The notes below the pieces were generated by a model, which searched no databases, had not been told where the DNA came from, and saw only the letters and a program-made list of their open reading frames with translations. Made by a program: the position numbers and the translations under genes. Below, one piece after another: positions 53,414-63,045 of a DNA stretch of 64,000 bases. The DNA comes from Cryomorphaceae bacterium (GTDB lineage Bacteria; Bacteroidota; Bacteroidia; Flavobacteriales_D; Sanyastnellaceae). The stretch spans positions 1 to 64,000 of the forward strand of contig WGNM01000033.1 of NCBI GenBank assembly GCA_016124575.1. Reading direction: 5' to 3'. How positions within the stretch are numbered: position 1 is the first letter of the stretch; each line of letters begins with the position of its first letter.

Positions 53414-53488
53414 AAAAAAAAATAAAGCCCCTGTTACGGGGCTTGGCATTAGCATCCCTGCTAATGGGGGTATCAGGCTTTCACCTGA
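53414..53488 (-). ncRNA. Candidate structured small RNA or attenuating leader
   Basis: Read on the minus strand: TATCTTTG (53499-53492) fits a Bacteroidota -7 element, and RNA from about 53488 would fold into three successive stems. P1 is TCAGG/CCTGA (53484-53488 with 53473-53477), P2 ATTAGC/GCTAAT (53460-53465 with 53448-53453), and P3 AAGCCCC/GGGGCTT (53438-53444 with 53425-53431), followed by a long T-run. A CCCCC just before P2 can pair with the GGG in the P2 loop as a pseudoknot. The NYN gene begins 7 bases after the T-run. Confidence 0.6.
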
Positions 53489-53569
53489 CTACAAAGATAG
53501 AATTTTTTTCACTTCAGTATTAGATGAATTTAATTTTCACCATCTCCGACAAACTTGGTAATTCGAAAG

Positions 53570-54694
53570 TTATGTAAACATTTCCTTCACTTTCTGAAAG
53601 AATCCTTTATCTCGGTAGCTTGGGTTGGGCTTGAAGTTATCCGCTTCCCTCAGTTTTTCGAGTAGTGCTTGTTCTTCGTTCGATAGTTTTTGTGGTGTCC
53701 ACACATTGATGTTCACCAGCAAATCACCGTTGCCGTAGCTATCAACTGCCGGTAGACCTTTGCCTTTTAATCTGACAATTTTTCCGCTTTGGGTTCCTGG
53801 GTCGATTTTTATCTTGGCACGTCCGTCAATTAGCGGCACTTCAGTATTCGCACCCAACGCAGCGTCGGCAAAGTTGATATACAAATCGTAGTGGAGGTTT
53901 TTACCGTTGCGTTTTAAAACGTCATGTTCTACTTCTTCTATTACAACCAGCAAATCACCGTTGATGCCACCAAAAGGGGCAGAGTTTCCATAGCCTGCCA
54001 TGCTGAGTTGCATACCGTCTTCTACCCCTGCGGGGATGTTGATGGTTACCACTTCTTCTTGGCGGCGCATGCCGTATTCATCGGTGTCTTTCGGTTTGTT
54101 TCGGATAGATTTTCCTGTGCCATTGCAGGTCGGACAGGTGCCTGTTGTCTGCATTTGACCTAAGAAAGTATTGGTCACTCTCCTTACTTGTCCAACTCCA
54201 CCGCAGGTGCCACAATCGGTAAAATCTACGCCATCAGCGGGAACCAGTTTAAGCACTTTGACTTTTTTCTGAACGCCAGCAGCAATTTCTTCTAGGGTGA
54301 GTTTCACTTTGATGCGCAGGTTGGTGCCTTTCACCTGCCGGGCACGTCCGCGACCACCGCCGCCTCCAAATCCGCCACCACCGCCAAAAGCGCCACCAAA
54401 AATATCACCGAACTGGCTGAATATGTCGTCCATGTTCATGCTTTGTCCGCCGCCAAAACCTCCCGCTCCGCGCGCTCCTGCATGTCCGAACTGGTCGTAC
54501 TGCCTGCGTTTTTGCGTATCGCTCAGCACTTCATAAGCCTCTGCTGCTTCTTTAAACTTGTCTTCAGCTGAAGCATCGCCCGGGTTTTTATCGGGGTGGT
54601 ATTTAATTGCCAGCTTGCGGTAGGCCTTTTTAATTTCGCCCTCGTCAGCCGACCGACCAACACCTAGCACCTCATAGTAATCTCTTTTTGCCAT
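53570..54694 (-). CDS. dnaJ: Chaperone DnaJ with a reduced zinc-finger region
   Basis: 374 residues: J domain with HPD (33-35), Gly/Phe region (about 72-118), central domain, and C-terminal substrate-binding domains. Only two of the four CxxCxGxG repeats are present (C161-C164 and C187-C190). From their positions these are repeats 2 and 3, which make one zinc site, while repeats 1 and 4, which make the other, are gone together. The gene lies 9 bases after grpE, as usual. It stimulates DnaK ATPase. Confidence 0.93.
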   Translation of the reverse strand: MAKRDYYEVLGVGRSADEGEIKKAYRKLAIKYHPDKNPGDASAEDKFKEAAEAYEVLSDTQKRRQYDQFGHAGARGAGGFGGGQSMNMDDIFSQFGDIFGGAFGGGGGFGGGGGRGRARQVKGTNLRIKVKLTLEEIAAGVQKKVKVLKLVPADGVDFTDCGTCGGVGQVRRVTNTFLGQMQTTGTCPTCNGTGKSIRNKPKDTDEYGMRRQEEVVTINIPAGVEDGMQLSMAGYGNSAPFGGINGDLLVVIEEVEHDVLKRNGKNLHYDLYINFADAALGANTEVPLIDGRAKIKIDPGTQSGKIVRLKGKGLPAVDSYGNGDLLVNINVWTPQKLSNEEQALLEKLREADNFKPNPSYRDKGFFQKVKEMFT

Positions 54695-54703
54695 ATCCGT
54701 ATT

Positions 54704-55246
54704 TTACTGGCCAACCACCACTTTGGCGTATCTGAGCACATTGTCGTTGATGAAGTAACCTTTTTCTACCACATCCACTACCTTGCCCTTGAGGTCATCG
54801 CTAGGAGCAGGAATATTGGTAATGGCCTCATGAAATTCAGTATCGAATACCTGGCCCATACTGTCCATTGGTTTCAATCCTTTTATTTCGAGGATATTTC
54901 TCATTTTATTGTGAATGATCACGAATCCTTCTTTGAGGGCCGCATGATCTTCGCTGGCTTCATTGGCTTTGATGGCACGTTCAAAATCATCGAGTACCGG
55001 CAACATGGCCGAGATGATTTCACCTGAAGCCGTTCTGATAAGGTCGATGCGCTCGCGCTGCGTTCTTTTGCGGAAATTATCGAATTCGGCATACAATCGG
55101 GTGTAGCGATCTTTCCACTCAGCGGCAGGGTCGATATTCCCATTGTCAACCACTGTTTCAGCCTCATTCAGATTCTCCTCAGTAGCTTGCTCTTGATTGT
55201 GCAGTTCTTCCTGTTCGTTCACTTCGTTTTTTTCTTCCTGATTCAT
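54704..55246 (-). CDS. grpE: Nucleotide exchange factor GrpE
   Basis: 180 residues from ATG 55246 (GTG one codon earlier). Long acidic N-terminal coiled coil, then the GrpE core (YTRLYAEFDNFRKRTQRER, EFHEAITNIP, VEKGYFINDNVLRYAKVVV). It releases ADP from DnaK. Operon with dnaJ; dnaK is not in this window. Confidence 0.95.
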   Translation of the reverse strand: MNQEEKNEVNEQEELHNQEQATEENLNEAETVVDNGNIDPAAEWKDRYTRLYAEFDNFRKRTQRERIDLIRTASGEIISAMLPVLDDFERAIKANEASEDHAALKEGFVIIHNKMRNILEIKGLKPMDSMGQVFDTEFHEAITNIPAPSDDLKGKVVDVVEKGYFINDNVLRYAKVVVGQ

Positions 55247-55457
55247 CACGATTGTTTTTCGCTACCGCGCTATTCAAATAAGCTGCCAATCCTTCTAAAA
55301 ACGTCAAACTGTCATATCTAAACATTTTAACTCCCTTTTTTGGCAGGGTAGGGGTGACAAAAATGACTGGAATTGTGCGGCACTTTTTCAGTCTGCATTT
55401 TTTCTTGGTGTGCTCACAAGACGGTACTGCCGAGGAATTTGAGCAAGGCCACCAAAT

Positions 55458-55492
55458 AAAAAGCCGCTATTCTTGCGAAAAGCGGCTTTCAA
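55458..55492 (-). terminator. Bidirectional terminator-like hairpin after the TlpA-like gene
   Basis: AAAGCCGCT (55460-55468) and AGCGGCTTT (55481-55489) form a 9-bp stem with a 12-base loop. On the minus strand it ends the TlpA-like gene. Confidence 0.75.
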
Positions 55493-55510
55493 TATGGGTT
55501 GAAGCAGTTG

Positions 55511-56080
55511 TTAAAACGACTTCACATGTTTGTCTATCTCGGTATGAAGGGCCATTCCTCGCATGTCTTTAGCAACGATAATGCCTTTTTCATTGATCAA
55601 GAAGCTCATTGGAATAGAATGTACTCCGTAGCGATCAGCAGCGGCGTTCGACCAACCTAGCATATCACATACGTGGCTTTTCCAAGCTAACTTATCTTGG
55701 GCAATTGCACCTGTCCATGCATCTTTTGTTTTATCAAGCGATACACTGAATACTTCAAAGCCTTTGGCCGACTTCCACTTAACAGATTTGTATTTGTTGT
55801 AAGCAGAAACAACGTTTGGATTTTCGCGGCGACAAGGCCCACACCACGATGCCCAAAAATCGATGAGGACCAATTTTCCTCTCAGGCTCGAAAGCTTGAG
55901 CATCTTTCCGTTAACACCCATCATCTCAATTTCAGGAGCGAGATCTCCAATGTTGGTTCCCTCTGCAGGCAGGTTGCTATATACTGCCATTTTCTTGGCT
56001 ACAACAGGTTCCGAATTCCATTCAAATCCGAAGATTGAAAAGACAAGAAGGGCAGGTAAAATAAGCGCTTTCAGTTTCAT
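55511..56080 (-). CDS. TlpA-like thioredoxin-fold protein
   Basis: 189 residues from ATG 56080 (MKLKALILPALLVFSIFGF); the open frame extends upstream but the signal peptide sits here. Redoxin domain with WASWCGPCRREN, and a cis-Pro loop (SIPMSFLINEKG). An envelope-located thiol reductase, probably serving cytochrome or cell-envelope proteins. Last in a minus-strand run after murA. Confidence 0.85.
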   Translation of the reverse strand: MKLKALILPALLVFSIFGFEWNSEPVVAKKMAVYSNLPAEGTNIGDLAPEIEMMGVNGKMLKLSSLRGKLVLIDFWASWCGPCRRENPNVVSAYNKYKSVKWKSAKGFEVFSVSLDKTKDAWTGAIAQDKLAWKSHVCDMLGWSNAAADRYGVHSIPMSFLINEKGIIVAKDMRGMALHTEIDKHVKSF

Positions 56081-56167
56081 AAAATTTCTAATGAAGAATA
56101 AATGTACAAAGTTGTTCGCGGACATCCAAAGATCATTCCAAACGTTCACAATCTTTGACATATTGTT

Positions 56168-57472
56168 TTATACGCGTTCAATCTTCGCTCCAATGGCTCG
56201 CAATCGGTGTTCTATGTTCTGGTACCCTCGGTCGATTTGACTGATATTGTGAATGGTTGATTCGCCTTCGGCTGACAGTGCTGCGATAAGCAACGACACG
56301 CCAGCGCGGATATCAGGAGATGTCATGGTCACTCCGCGCAGTGGGGTTTTGCGCTCCAATCCAATAACGGTTGCTCTGTGCGGGTCGCACAAAATAATCT
56401 GCGCTCCCATGTCGATAAGTTTGTCTACGAAGAACAAGCGACTCTCAAACATTTTTTGATGTATGAGTACGCTGCCGCGGGCTTGTGTGGCGGTTACGAG
56501 GACAATAGACAGCAAATCGGGAGTGAAGCCTGGCCATGGGGCATCCGATACAGTGAGAATCGAACCATCAATGAAGGTGTCGATTTCGTAAATGTCTTGC
56601 GAAGGTATATAGATGTCGTCGCCTCTGCGCTCGAGGTTGATGCCCAATCGTTGGAATACGCTCGGTATAACACCCAACTCATCGAAAGCTGTATTTTTAA
56701 TGGTTAACTCGCTTTTGGTCATCGCGGCCATGCCGATAAACGATCCTATTTCAATCATGTCGGGCAAGCATCGGTGTTCACACCCTCCAAGGTAGTCGAC
56801 ACCTTCGATGGTTAGCAGGTTCGATCCTATGCCTGAAATTTTACCTCCCATGCGGTTGATCATCTTGCTCAACTGCTGCAAATAGGGTTCACAAGCTGCA
56901 TTGTAAATGGTGGTTGTTCCGTTTGCCAATGAGGCTGCCATCACAATATTGGCGGTTCCAGTAACCGATGCTTCATCGAGCAGCATATACGCCCCTTGCA
57001 GTTTATCGGCTTCCACGCGGTAAAAACTCTCACCGGCATCGTAGGTGAATTTCGCACCGAGGCTTTCAAAACCGATGATGTGGGTATCGATGCGTCGACG
57101 TCCGATTTTATCACCTCCCGGACGGGGCATAAATGCTTTTCCGAAACGTGCCAAAAGCGGACCCATGATCATGATCGATCCACGTAGGCTTGATCCTTTG
57201 CGTTTAAAATCGTCGGAAGTGAGGTAATCGATGTTGATGTTATCGGCTTGAAAAACGCAGGTATCGCGGCTTACGCGATCAATTCTCACCCCCAAATCAC
57301 CCAACAAATCAATCAGCTTATTGACGTCGATGATGTCGGGAATGTTCGAGATGGTAACTTTCTCCGGCGTGAGCAATACCGCACTGATAATCTGTAGGGC
57401 TTCGTTTTTGGCTCCCTGCGGAATGATCTCTCCTTTGAGTTGATGTCCGCCTTGTATTTTAAAAGTATTCAT
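56168..57472 (-). CDS. murA: UDP-N-acetylglucosamine 1-carboxyvinyltransferase (MurA) with Asp at the catalytic Cys position
   Basis: 434 residues, first committed step of peptidoglycan synthesis. KNEALQIISA, SLRGSIMIMGPLL, GGDKIGRRRIDTH and DIRAGVSLLIAA motifs all fit. The loop reads RPGGD121KIG where E. coli has Cys115; Asp at this site is the fosfomycin-resistant form (as in Mycobacterium and Chlamydia). Followed upstream by the DUF4290 gene, a pairing typical of Bacteroidota. Confidence 0.95.
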   Translation of the reverse strand: MNTFKIQGGHQLKGEIIPQGAKNEALQIISAVLLTPEKVTISNIPDIIDVNKLIDLLGDLGVRIDRVSRDTCVFQADNINIDYLTSDDFKRKGSSLRGSIMIMGPLLARFGKAFMPRPGGDKIGRRRIDTHIIGFESLGAKFTYDAGESFYRVEADKLQGAYMLLDEASVTGTANIVMAASLANGTTTIYNAACEPYLQQLSKMINRMGGKISGIGSNLLTIEGVDYLGGCEHRCLPDMIEIGSFIGMAAMTKSELTIKNTAFDELGVIPSVFQRLGINLERRGDDIYIPSQDIYEIDTFIDGSILTVSDAPWPGFTPDLLSIVLVTATQARGSVLIHQKMFESRLFFVDKLIDMGAQIILCDPHRATVIGLERKTPLRGVTMTSPDIRAGVSLLIAALSAEGESTIHNISQIDRGYQNIEHRLRAIGAKIERV

Positions 57473-57566
57473 GGTCGTTCTTTTCGGCCATGAAGATTCT
57501 AAATAAGGGGCAATACAAGATGAAGAGTTTTAAAACTTATCGACAAGAAACAATGAATAGCGAGGA

Positions 57567-58220
57567 TTATCGCTTTCTTGGCAATTTGCGCTTGTTATTG
57601 TTTTTCTTTTTGGCCATGCCATTGTTGATAGGATTGGAGGCGTTTTGACGGTTGATTTCGTTTACGCTAACCAATTCAGCACCTTCAGGAAGTGACAGTT
57701 TATTTGCCGATAATTCTTTGAGCTGATTTGCAATCAACGGATCTTCAACAGAAGAGCGATTGTAGGTGATGTAATGGCGCTTCATCAAATTACCAATGGC
57801 CATCGTGAATGCCACTTTTTCTTCACCATCTTCCAATGCGCTGCATTTGGCAATCATCTCTTGAACGATTTTGCCATAGTGGCCATATCGGATATCTCCT
57901 TTAGGATAACTGACGCGGTCTGGTCGTGCTTGAAGCGTTTCTCTCTCTGGAATAGGGTATGGGGAATCGACATCCAATTTGAAGTCAGACATGATGTGCA
58001 AATGATCCCACAATTTGTGGTTGTAGTCTTCGATATCGCGGAGGTGCGGAAACAGTTGTCCCATTACACTAATAATGGCACGCACCACTTTATTGCGCTC
58101 TTCACGGTCTGCTATCGACAATGCATAGCTAACCATTTGGTGAATGTTACGTCCGTACTCAGGAATGGCGAGGTCAGAGCGCTCGCTGTTGTATGGTAAA
58201 AATGATTGGTCGTTAATCAT
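57567..58220 (-). CDS. DUF4290-family protein
   Basis: 217 residues. EYGRNIHQMVSYALSIADREERNKVVRAII and PHLRDIEDYNHKLWDHLHIMSDF are the family core. A basic, Asn/Lys-rich tail (KKKNNNKRKLPRKR) ends the protein and suggests nucleic-acid or ribosome contact. Conserved next to murA in this phylum; function unknown. Confidence 0.88.
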   Translation of the reverse strand: MINDQSFLPYNSERSDLAIPEYGRNIHQMVSYALSIADREERNKVVRAIISVMGQLFPHLRDIEDYNHKLWDHLHIMSDFKLDVDSPYPIPERETLQARPDRVSYPKGDIRYGHYGKIVQEMIAKCSALEDGEEKVAFTMAIGNLMKRHYITYNRSSVEDPLIANQLKELSANKLSLPEGAELVSVNEINRQNASNPINNGMAKKKNNNKRKLPRKR

Positions 58221-58244
58221 GGTGCAAAGGTACGCATTAATAAA

Positions 58245-60401
58245 TCACTTTGTCGCAAAGGCTGCTTGCCGAGTTTTGTGCACTTTGAACAATACGAGCG
58301 GAAATCCATTGGCGTCCATATTCGGATATTCTAGAAATAAACGTCCATTCAAATTCGCTGATTGCTGATCTGTCTTGATTACTTTCAGCGTCTGTGGGTC
58401 AACCCATTCGATGGTGTACTTCGTTAGTGGTCCCATCGATGACAATCCGATTTTTCCTCCACCTTTCTGAGGAGAAACAGTTTCGGCTTTTCTGTATGTG
58501 TCGGGTAGAAAATTTCCAAGGACATCTAGATTCCCGCAGACGGAGTTGTCTGATTTGCGCTGGGTATAGTAGTTTACAGTGGTGTTGTGCACCGCTCCAA
58601 TCGCTCTTTTTTCTCCTTTTCTGCTACTCAATGCAATGACTTCTGCTTTTAAATCTTTGCGTTCATCGATTTGACTTTCCCAAAGCTCACTGTCGAAAGG
58701 CACGCCAGCAACAAATTGTTTGATTCTGCCAAAGTGTTTCCAAAGTTCGGCATTGTGGTCGTTGCTCCAGTTGATAGGCGTTGCAGCCATACCACTAAAG
58801 CTTGTCAGCCATGCTGCTTTTATCCAGCGCATGTCGGCGTCGCAGTTTTCGATTTCTGCGATTCCCGGACCAGTTTCAGAAAGTATCATTGGTTTTCCGA
58901 TTGCTGGCGGGTCGATATTCGAGATTTTATCACGTTGTCTTTTGTCTTGAAAGTTGTGCACGATCTTCGACGTTCGCGAGAACTTTGTCATCATCGGGGT
59001 ATAATCATTCCAACAGGCTATATCAACATTTGGGTGATAAAAAGATTGATCGCCGCGCTTGTAATCAGGCAATCCGGTATAGCTCACTGAAAGTGGATGT
59101 TGGGTGTGGTTCAAATCCTCTTTTATGAAGGTCGTCATTTCATCTTGCCATTTCGATATGGCCACAGGGAGCAAGTCGTTGGTGGCATAGGCGGGTGCTT
59201 TGCCATTGTCGAGAATAAGGCAGTCATCACTGACATCCGGCCCTGTGCCGATATTATTCGATTCGGAGAACAGCTCCATCACGCCAATGGCCGTTGAATG
59301 TCCGTACCGAGCAATCAAATAACGCAATCTGTTTTTGTAATGCCTCCTTGCTTCTTCGCTATTTAAAAAATCGATCGGGTTGGCGAGGTTGAGTTCGTCG
59401 GCGTAGCAATAGGGTTCATCCCAGGGGTAGCAAGGCAGGTCACCATAATCCCACTGCAACATTCCATATGGATTTGGATTTTCGAGGGGGTAGTGCACCT
59501 GCAAGTTAAAATGTATCGACAATCCGAGCTCTTGTGCTTTGTCGAGTATGCGGTCGGTTTCCCAAGCACAGTGCATGCGGTCATAGTAATTGTTGAGTTC
59601 TTCGAATTCTATTTCAAGGTTCCACGGTGCAATGAGCATGCGGAAGTAGTCGGCGCCACTTGCGGCCAGGGCCGACATTTCATCCTCATACACCTTAAAT
59701 CCGTAGGGTCCCATGATTTTTGAGTGGCACCATGCTTCTCCTCCAGCACATTTTATCAATTGACATTTGAGGTCAAAGTCTTTGTGGCATGATGGCCAAG
59801 GAAGGTTTTGTCCTACCGGGAAATACGTTTCACCATCGCGAACCAAGAAACGTTTTGACTCACCTACTTCCGCAAATCCATGCAGGTCGCTTTCTATTAC
59901 GGAGAATCGCGTTTGATTCGAATACAAGGTGTCGCCAAACGCAATTACACGAGCTTCTACGCGCCAATCGCCAACTATTTGAGGTGTAAGTCGTCCGCGG
60001 ATTTGAAACTGTGTTGGCTTTTCAATATGGTTCCATTCATCAGGGTTTGCTGATGTAAAATTGCGTTCGTATTCACGGTAATAGAATCCAATTCTATCCT
60101 CATAATCTGCGCCATTCGGCGGATAGAAACGGAAGGTAACGTCGAGATCTTTCGGATCGAACGGATTGATTTGTTTCGGCACTCCTCTTTTTTCGAGGTA
60201 GTTATCGATGTGTTTTCTGATTTCTTGATTGAGCTTAAAACCAATTTCCACCCAATCGTTTTTCTTCACCACTCCCGGTTTCTCCTTCGATCTCATCCAC
60301 GCCAGTTCCATGGCGCGTGCTCCAGGATCGGGCAGCGGGGTAGTTTGTGCGGTTGAAAGAACATTTAGGCAGATCAAGAAAAGCAAGAGGGTAGTGCGCA
60401 T
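58245..60401 (-). CDS. Secreted glycoside-hydrolase-like protein (DUF5060-type N terminus plus TIM barrel)
   Basis: 718 residues. Signal peptide MRTTLLLFLICLNVLSTAQ; a beta-sandwich N-terminal region (about 40-170; VTFRFYPPNG), then a TIM barrel (about 195-600). Candidate catalytic acids are in VMELFSESNNI and MILSETGPGI, placed as in clan GH-A glycosidases. No T9SS sorting domain is evident. Substrate unknown. Confidence 0.75.
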   Translation of the reverse strand: MRTTLLLFLICLNVLSTAQTTPLPDPGARAMELAWMRSKEKPGVVKKNDWVEIGFKLNQEIRKHIDNYLEKRGVPKQINPFDPKDLDVTFRFYPPNGADYEDRIGFYYREYERNFTSANPDEWNHIEKPTQFQIRGRLTPQIVGDWRVEARVIAFGDTLYSNQTRFSVIESDLHGFAEVGESKRFLVRDGETYFPVGQNLPWPSCHKDFDLKCQLIKCAGGEAWCHSKIMGPYGFKVYEDEMSALAASGADYFRMLIAPWNLEIEFEELNNYYDRMHCAWETDRILDKAQELGLSIHFNLQVHYPLENPNPYGMLQWDYGDLPCYPWDEPYCYADELNLANPIDFLNSEEARRHYKNRLRYLIARYGHSTAIGVMELFSESNNIGTGPDVSDDCLILDNGKAPAYATNDLLPVAISKWQDEMTTFIKEDLNHTQHPLSVSYTGLPDYKRGDQSFYHPNVDIACWNDYTPMMTKFSRTSKIVHNFQDKRQRDKISNIDPPAIGKPMILSETGPGIAEIENCDADMRWIKAAWLTSFSGMAATPINWSNDHNAELWKHFGRIKQFVAGVPFDSELWESQIDERKDLKAEVIALSSRKGEKRAIGAVHNTTVNYYTQRKSDNSVCGNLDVLGNFLPDTYRKAETVSPQKGGGKIGLSSMGPLTKYTIEWVDPQTLKVIKTDQQSANLNGRLFLEYPNMDANGFPLVLFKVHKTRQAAFATK

Positions 60402-60429
60402 GGTCTAAAATATCTGGAGTGAAGATAAT

Positions 60430-60588
60430 TTATTTCTTTTTTGAAAAGATTCGAACAACAAAATACAAACCGATGAGAAAGGGAAAGATGCTGATAACCA
60501 GTGAATCGGTCAAATAATATGTTATACCGCATACAGGAGGCCACAAAATCGCAATGAGGTGCAATTTTCCTTGTGAAGGTTTTGCCAT
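60430..60588 (-). CDS. Small (52-residue) membrane protein
   Basis: ATG 60588 to TAA 60430-60432. MAKPSQGKLHL is followed by two hydrophobic segments (about 11-27 and 30-46) and a basic tail (RIFSKKK), a regular topology for a small inner-membrane protein. It sits in a 235-base gap between the helicase and the glycosidase-like gene on the same strand. No known family. Confidence 0.5.
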   Translation of the reverse strand: MAKPSQGKLHLIAILWPPVCGITYYLTDSLVISIFPFLIGLYFVVRIFSKKK

Positions 60589-60636
60589 GGTTATGTGTGC
60601 TTCCGGTTTTTGTTTTATCCGCCAACGGCGGGGATG

Positions 60637-62904
60637 TTAAAGTACTTTGAGCTTGGCAAACTTCACCAAAAGTTCTTTTTGTCCGGCAGAAGGAAAGTAC
60701 ACCGTGGCCTTTGTATTTGGCAATTTGCCTTCTACTTTGAGCACCTTGCCTTTTCCAAAACGGGCGTGTTCTACTTCCATGCCTTCAGCAATCTCTTCTA
60801 CTTCGTGGCTGTCATCCTGCGTAGCAGAATTTAAACGTGTAAGCGGTTTGTTTCCTCTTGGAGCAGTGCTGCTGGCTCCTTTAAAGAAATTACTGCGCTC
60901 GTTATTCCAGCTTCTGGCAGGCTCTTGTTTTGGCAGTACCATGGCAGCCACGCTGATGTATTCCTGATCTATTTCTTCAATAAATCGTGAAGGCTCACAT
61001 TGCGAAAGTTGTCCCCATCGGTACCTTGTAATTGCGTACGAAAGCACGGCGCGTTGTTTTGCTCGGGTAAGAGCAACATAAAACAATCGGCGTTCCTCTT
61101 CCAGCTCTTCGCGCGAATGCAGGGCCATCTGACTTGGGAAGAGATTTTCTTCGAGTCCAACGATATATACGTAGTCAAACTCCAGTCCCTTAGCCGCATG
61201 CACCGTCATCATGCTTATTTTATCGTTGTCGCCATCATCTTTATCGGCATCTGTCAGCAAAGCGATGTCGATCATGAAATCAGTCATCGTACGAACGGCC
61301 TCAGGGTTATCGGGATCTACGTCATCCGAGAACTCCTTCATACCATTCAGAATCTCCTGAATGTTATCGTATCGCGCTACGCCTTCAGGGGTTTTATCGG
61401 TATGTAGCTCTTTCAGCAATCCACTGCTTTGGGCTATGTGTTGACCCAGATCGAAAGCATTGTGAGTTTCAATTTGGCTCGAGAAACTCTTGATCATGGT
61501 GCAGAAGTCCATCACTTTTCTCATCGTTGCCGTTGGCAACTCAGAAGGGTATGTGTTGGGCTGTTGAATTACCTCCCAAATGGGCACATCGAATTTTGCG
61601 CTAGCGATGATGAGTTTCTCGACCGTCGTTTTTCCGATTCCACGAACAGGGTAGTTTATTATACGCTTGAGTGATTCATCGTCGTTGTGGTTTGCCGATA
61701 GTCGGAAATAGGCCAGCAGGTCTTTAATTTCTTTCCGCTGGTAGAATGATTGTCCGCCATAAATACGATACGGCATATTCAGTTTCCGCAGGGCCTCTTC
61801 GAAAGAACGCGATTGGGCGTTTGTGCGATACAGGATCGCGAAATCTTTGAATGCTGCCTGACGAGTCATGCGGGTTTCGAAAATATCGTTGGCTACATAT
61901 CTACCTTCATCGTTATCGGATAGCGAGCGTTGCAGCGTAATGTAGTCACCCTTTTCGTTATCTGTCCATACCGTTTTTTGGATCTGGTCTTTGTTTTTCG
62001 ATATAATCGAGTTGGCGGCATTTACAATGTTTTTTGTCGATCGGTAGTTTTGCTCGAGTTTGTACATCGCAAATTCCGGGTAATCGCGTCTGAAATTGAG
62101 GATATTTTGAATGTTGGCCCCTCTGAATGCGTATATCGATTGCGCGTCATCGCCCACCACACAGATGTTTTCTCTGAGGGCAGCGAGTTGTTTGATGATC
62201 AGGTATTGCGAGAAGTTTGTATCTTGATACTCATCTACCAAAATGAATTGGAATTTATGTTGATAATAGTGTAAGACATCGGGGAAGTCGCGCAGCAGCT
62301 CGTTTGTTTTAAAGAGCAGGTCATCGAAGTCCATCGCCCCTGCACGGTAGCATTTCCTGCTGTATGCCGCATAAATATCGGCCATCATCGGGCGTTGTGC
62401 TTGAATGTCTTCGTTGGTGATTTCCGGACTTCTTCTATACTCTTCGGGAGAAATGAGGTTATTTTTGGCGCCACTAATACGAGCTTGCACCGAGGCAGGT
62501 TTGTATACTTTATCGTCGAGGTTGAGCTCGGATATTACATCTTTAATAACCGATCGACTGTCTTGGGTATCGTAGATGGTAAAATTTTTCGGGTAATTGA
62601 TCCGATCGGATTCTGTTCTGAGAACGCGTGCAAAAACCGAGTGAAAAGTCCCCATCCAGATGTTTGCTGATTCTTTATCTCCAATAATTGTGGATATGCG
62701 TTCTTTCATTTCTCGTGCTGCCTTGTTTGTAAAGGTGAGCGAGAGGATAGAAAACGGGTCGACCCCTGAGTGAATCAGGTGGGCGATTCGGTAGGTTAAA
62801 ACGCGTGTCTTTCCTGACCCAGCGCCAGCAATGACCATCATTGGTCCTTCTATATGTTTGGCCGCTTGTTGCTGCGCGTCGTTTAGTTCTGTTAGATAAT
62901 TCAC
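60637..62904 (-). CDS. UvrD/PcrA-type DNA helicase
   Basis: 755 residues from GTG 62904 (NYLTELNDAQQQAA). SF1 motifs: AGAGSGKT (I), TFTNKAAREM (Ia), LVDEYQDTN (II), GDDAQSIYAFRGA (III), LEQNYRS (IV), TVHAAKGLEF (V), VALTRAK (VI). 3'-5' helicase of repair and replication-fork processing. The C terminus carries the Tudor-like part (MEVEHARFGKGKVL) seen in PcrA. TAAATTTG (minus strand, 62909-62916) fits a -7 element. Confidence 0.95.
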   Translation of the reverse strand: MNYLTELNDAQQQAAKHIEGPMMVIAGAGSGKTRVLTYRIAHLIHSGVDPFSILSLTFTNKAAREMKERISTIIGDKESANIWMGTFHSVFARVLRTESDRINYPKNFTIYDTQDSRSVIKDVISELNLDDKVYKPASVQARISGAKNNLISPEEYRRSPEITNEDIQAQRPMMADIYAAYSRKCYRAGAMDFDDLLFKTNELLRDFPDVLHYYQHKFQFILVDEYQDTNFSQYLIIKQLAALRENICVVGDDAQSIYAFRGANIQNILNFRRDYPEFAMYKLEQNYRSTKNIVNAANSIISKNKDQIQKTVWTDNEKGDYITLQRSLSDNDEGRYVANDIFETRMTRQAAFKDFAILYRTNAQSRSFEEALRKLNMPYRIYGGQSFYQRKEIKDLLAYFRLSANHNDDESLKRIINYPVRGIGKTTVEKLIIASAKFDVPIWEVIQQPNTYPSELPTATMRKVMDFCTMIKSFSSQIETHNAFDLGQHIAQSSGLLKELHTDKTPEGVARYDNIQEILNGMKEFSDDVDPDNPEAVRTMTDFMIDIALLTDADKDDGDNDKISMMTVHAAKGLEFDYVYIVGLEENLFPSQMALHSREELEEERRLFYVALTRAKQRAVLSYAITRYRWGQLSQCEPSRFIEEIDQEYISVAAMVLPKQEPARSWNNERSNFFKGASSTAPRGNKPLTRLNSATQDDSHEVEEIAEGMEVEHARFGKGKVLKVEGKLPNTKATVYFPSAGQKELLVKFAKLKVL

Positions 62905-63045
62905 GAAACAAATTTACCGAATTGAGGATGAAAAACAGGTCGAAAAATGGCGATGTTTAAAAAAAAATGTAGCCTTGAAAGAGCGGGTCCGAGCGAAAAA
63001 AAATGGAGATAAACAGAAATAAGTGAAATTAATGTGTGTCAGGCC

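Noticed and set aside
55354-55572. 72-residue plus-strand frame after grpE
   Set aside because: It spans the terminator hairpin and the end of the TlpA-like gene on the other strand.
60374-60625. 83-residue minus-strand frame before the glycosidase-like gene
   Set aside because: His/Cys-rich and no domain; the 52-residue membrane protein in a different frame is the better candidate.
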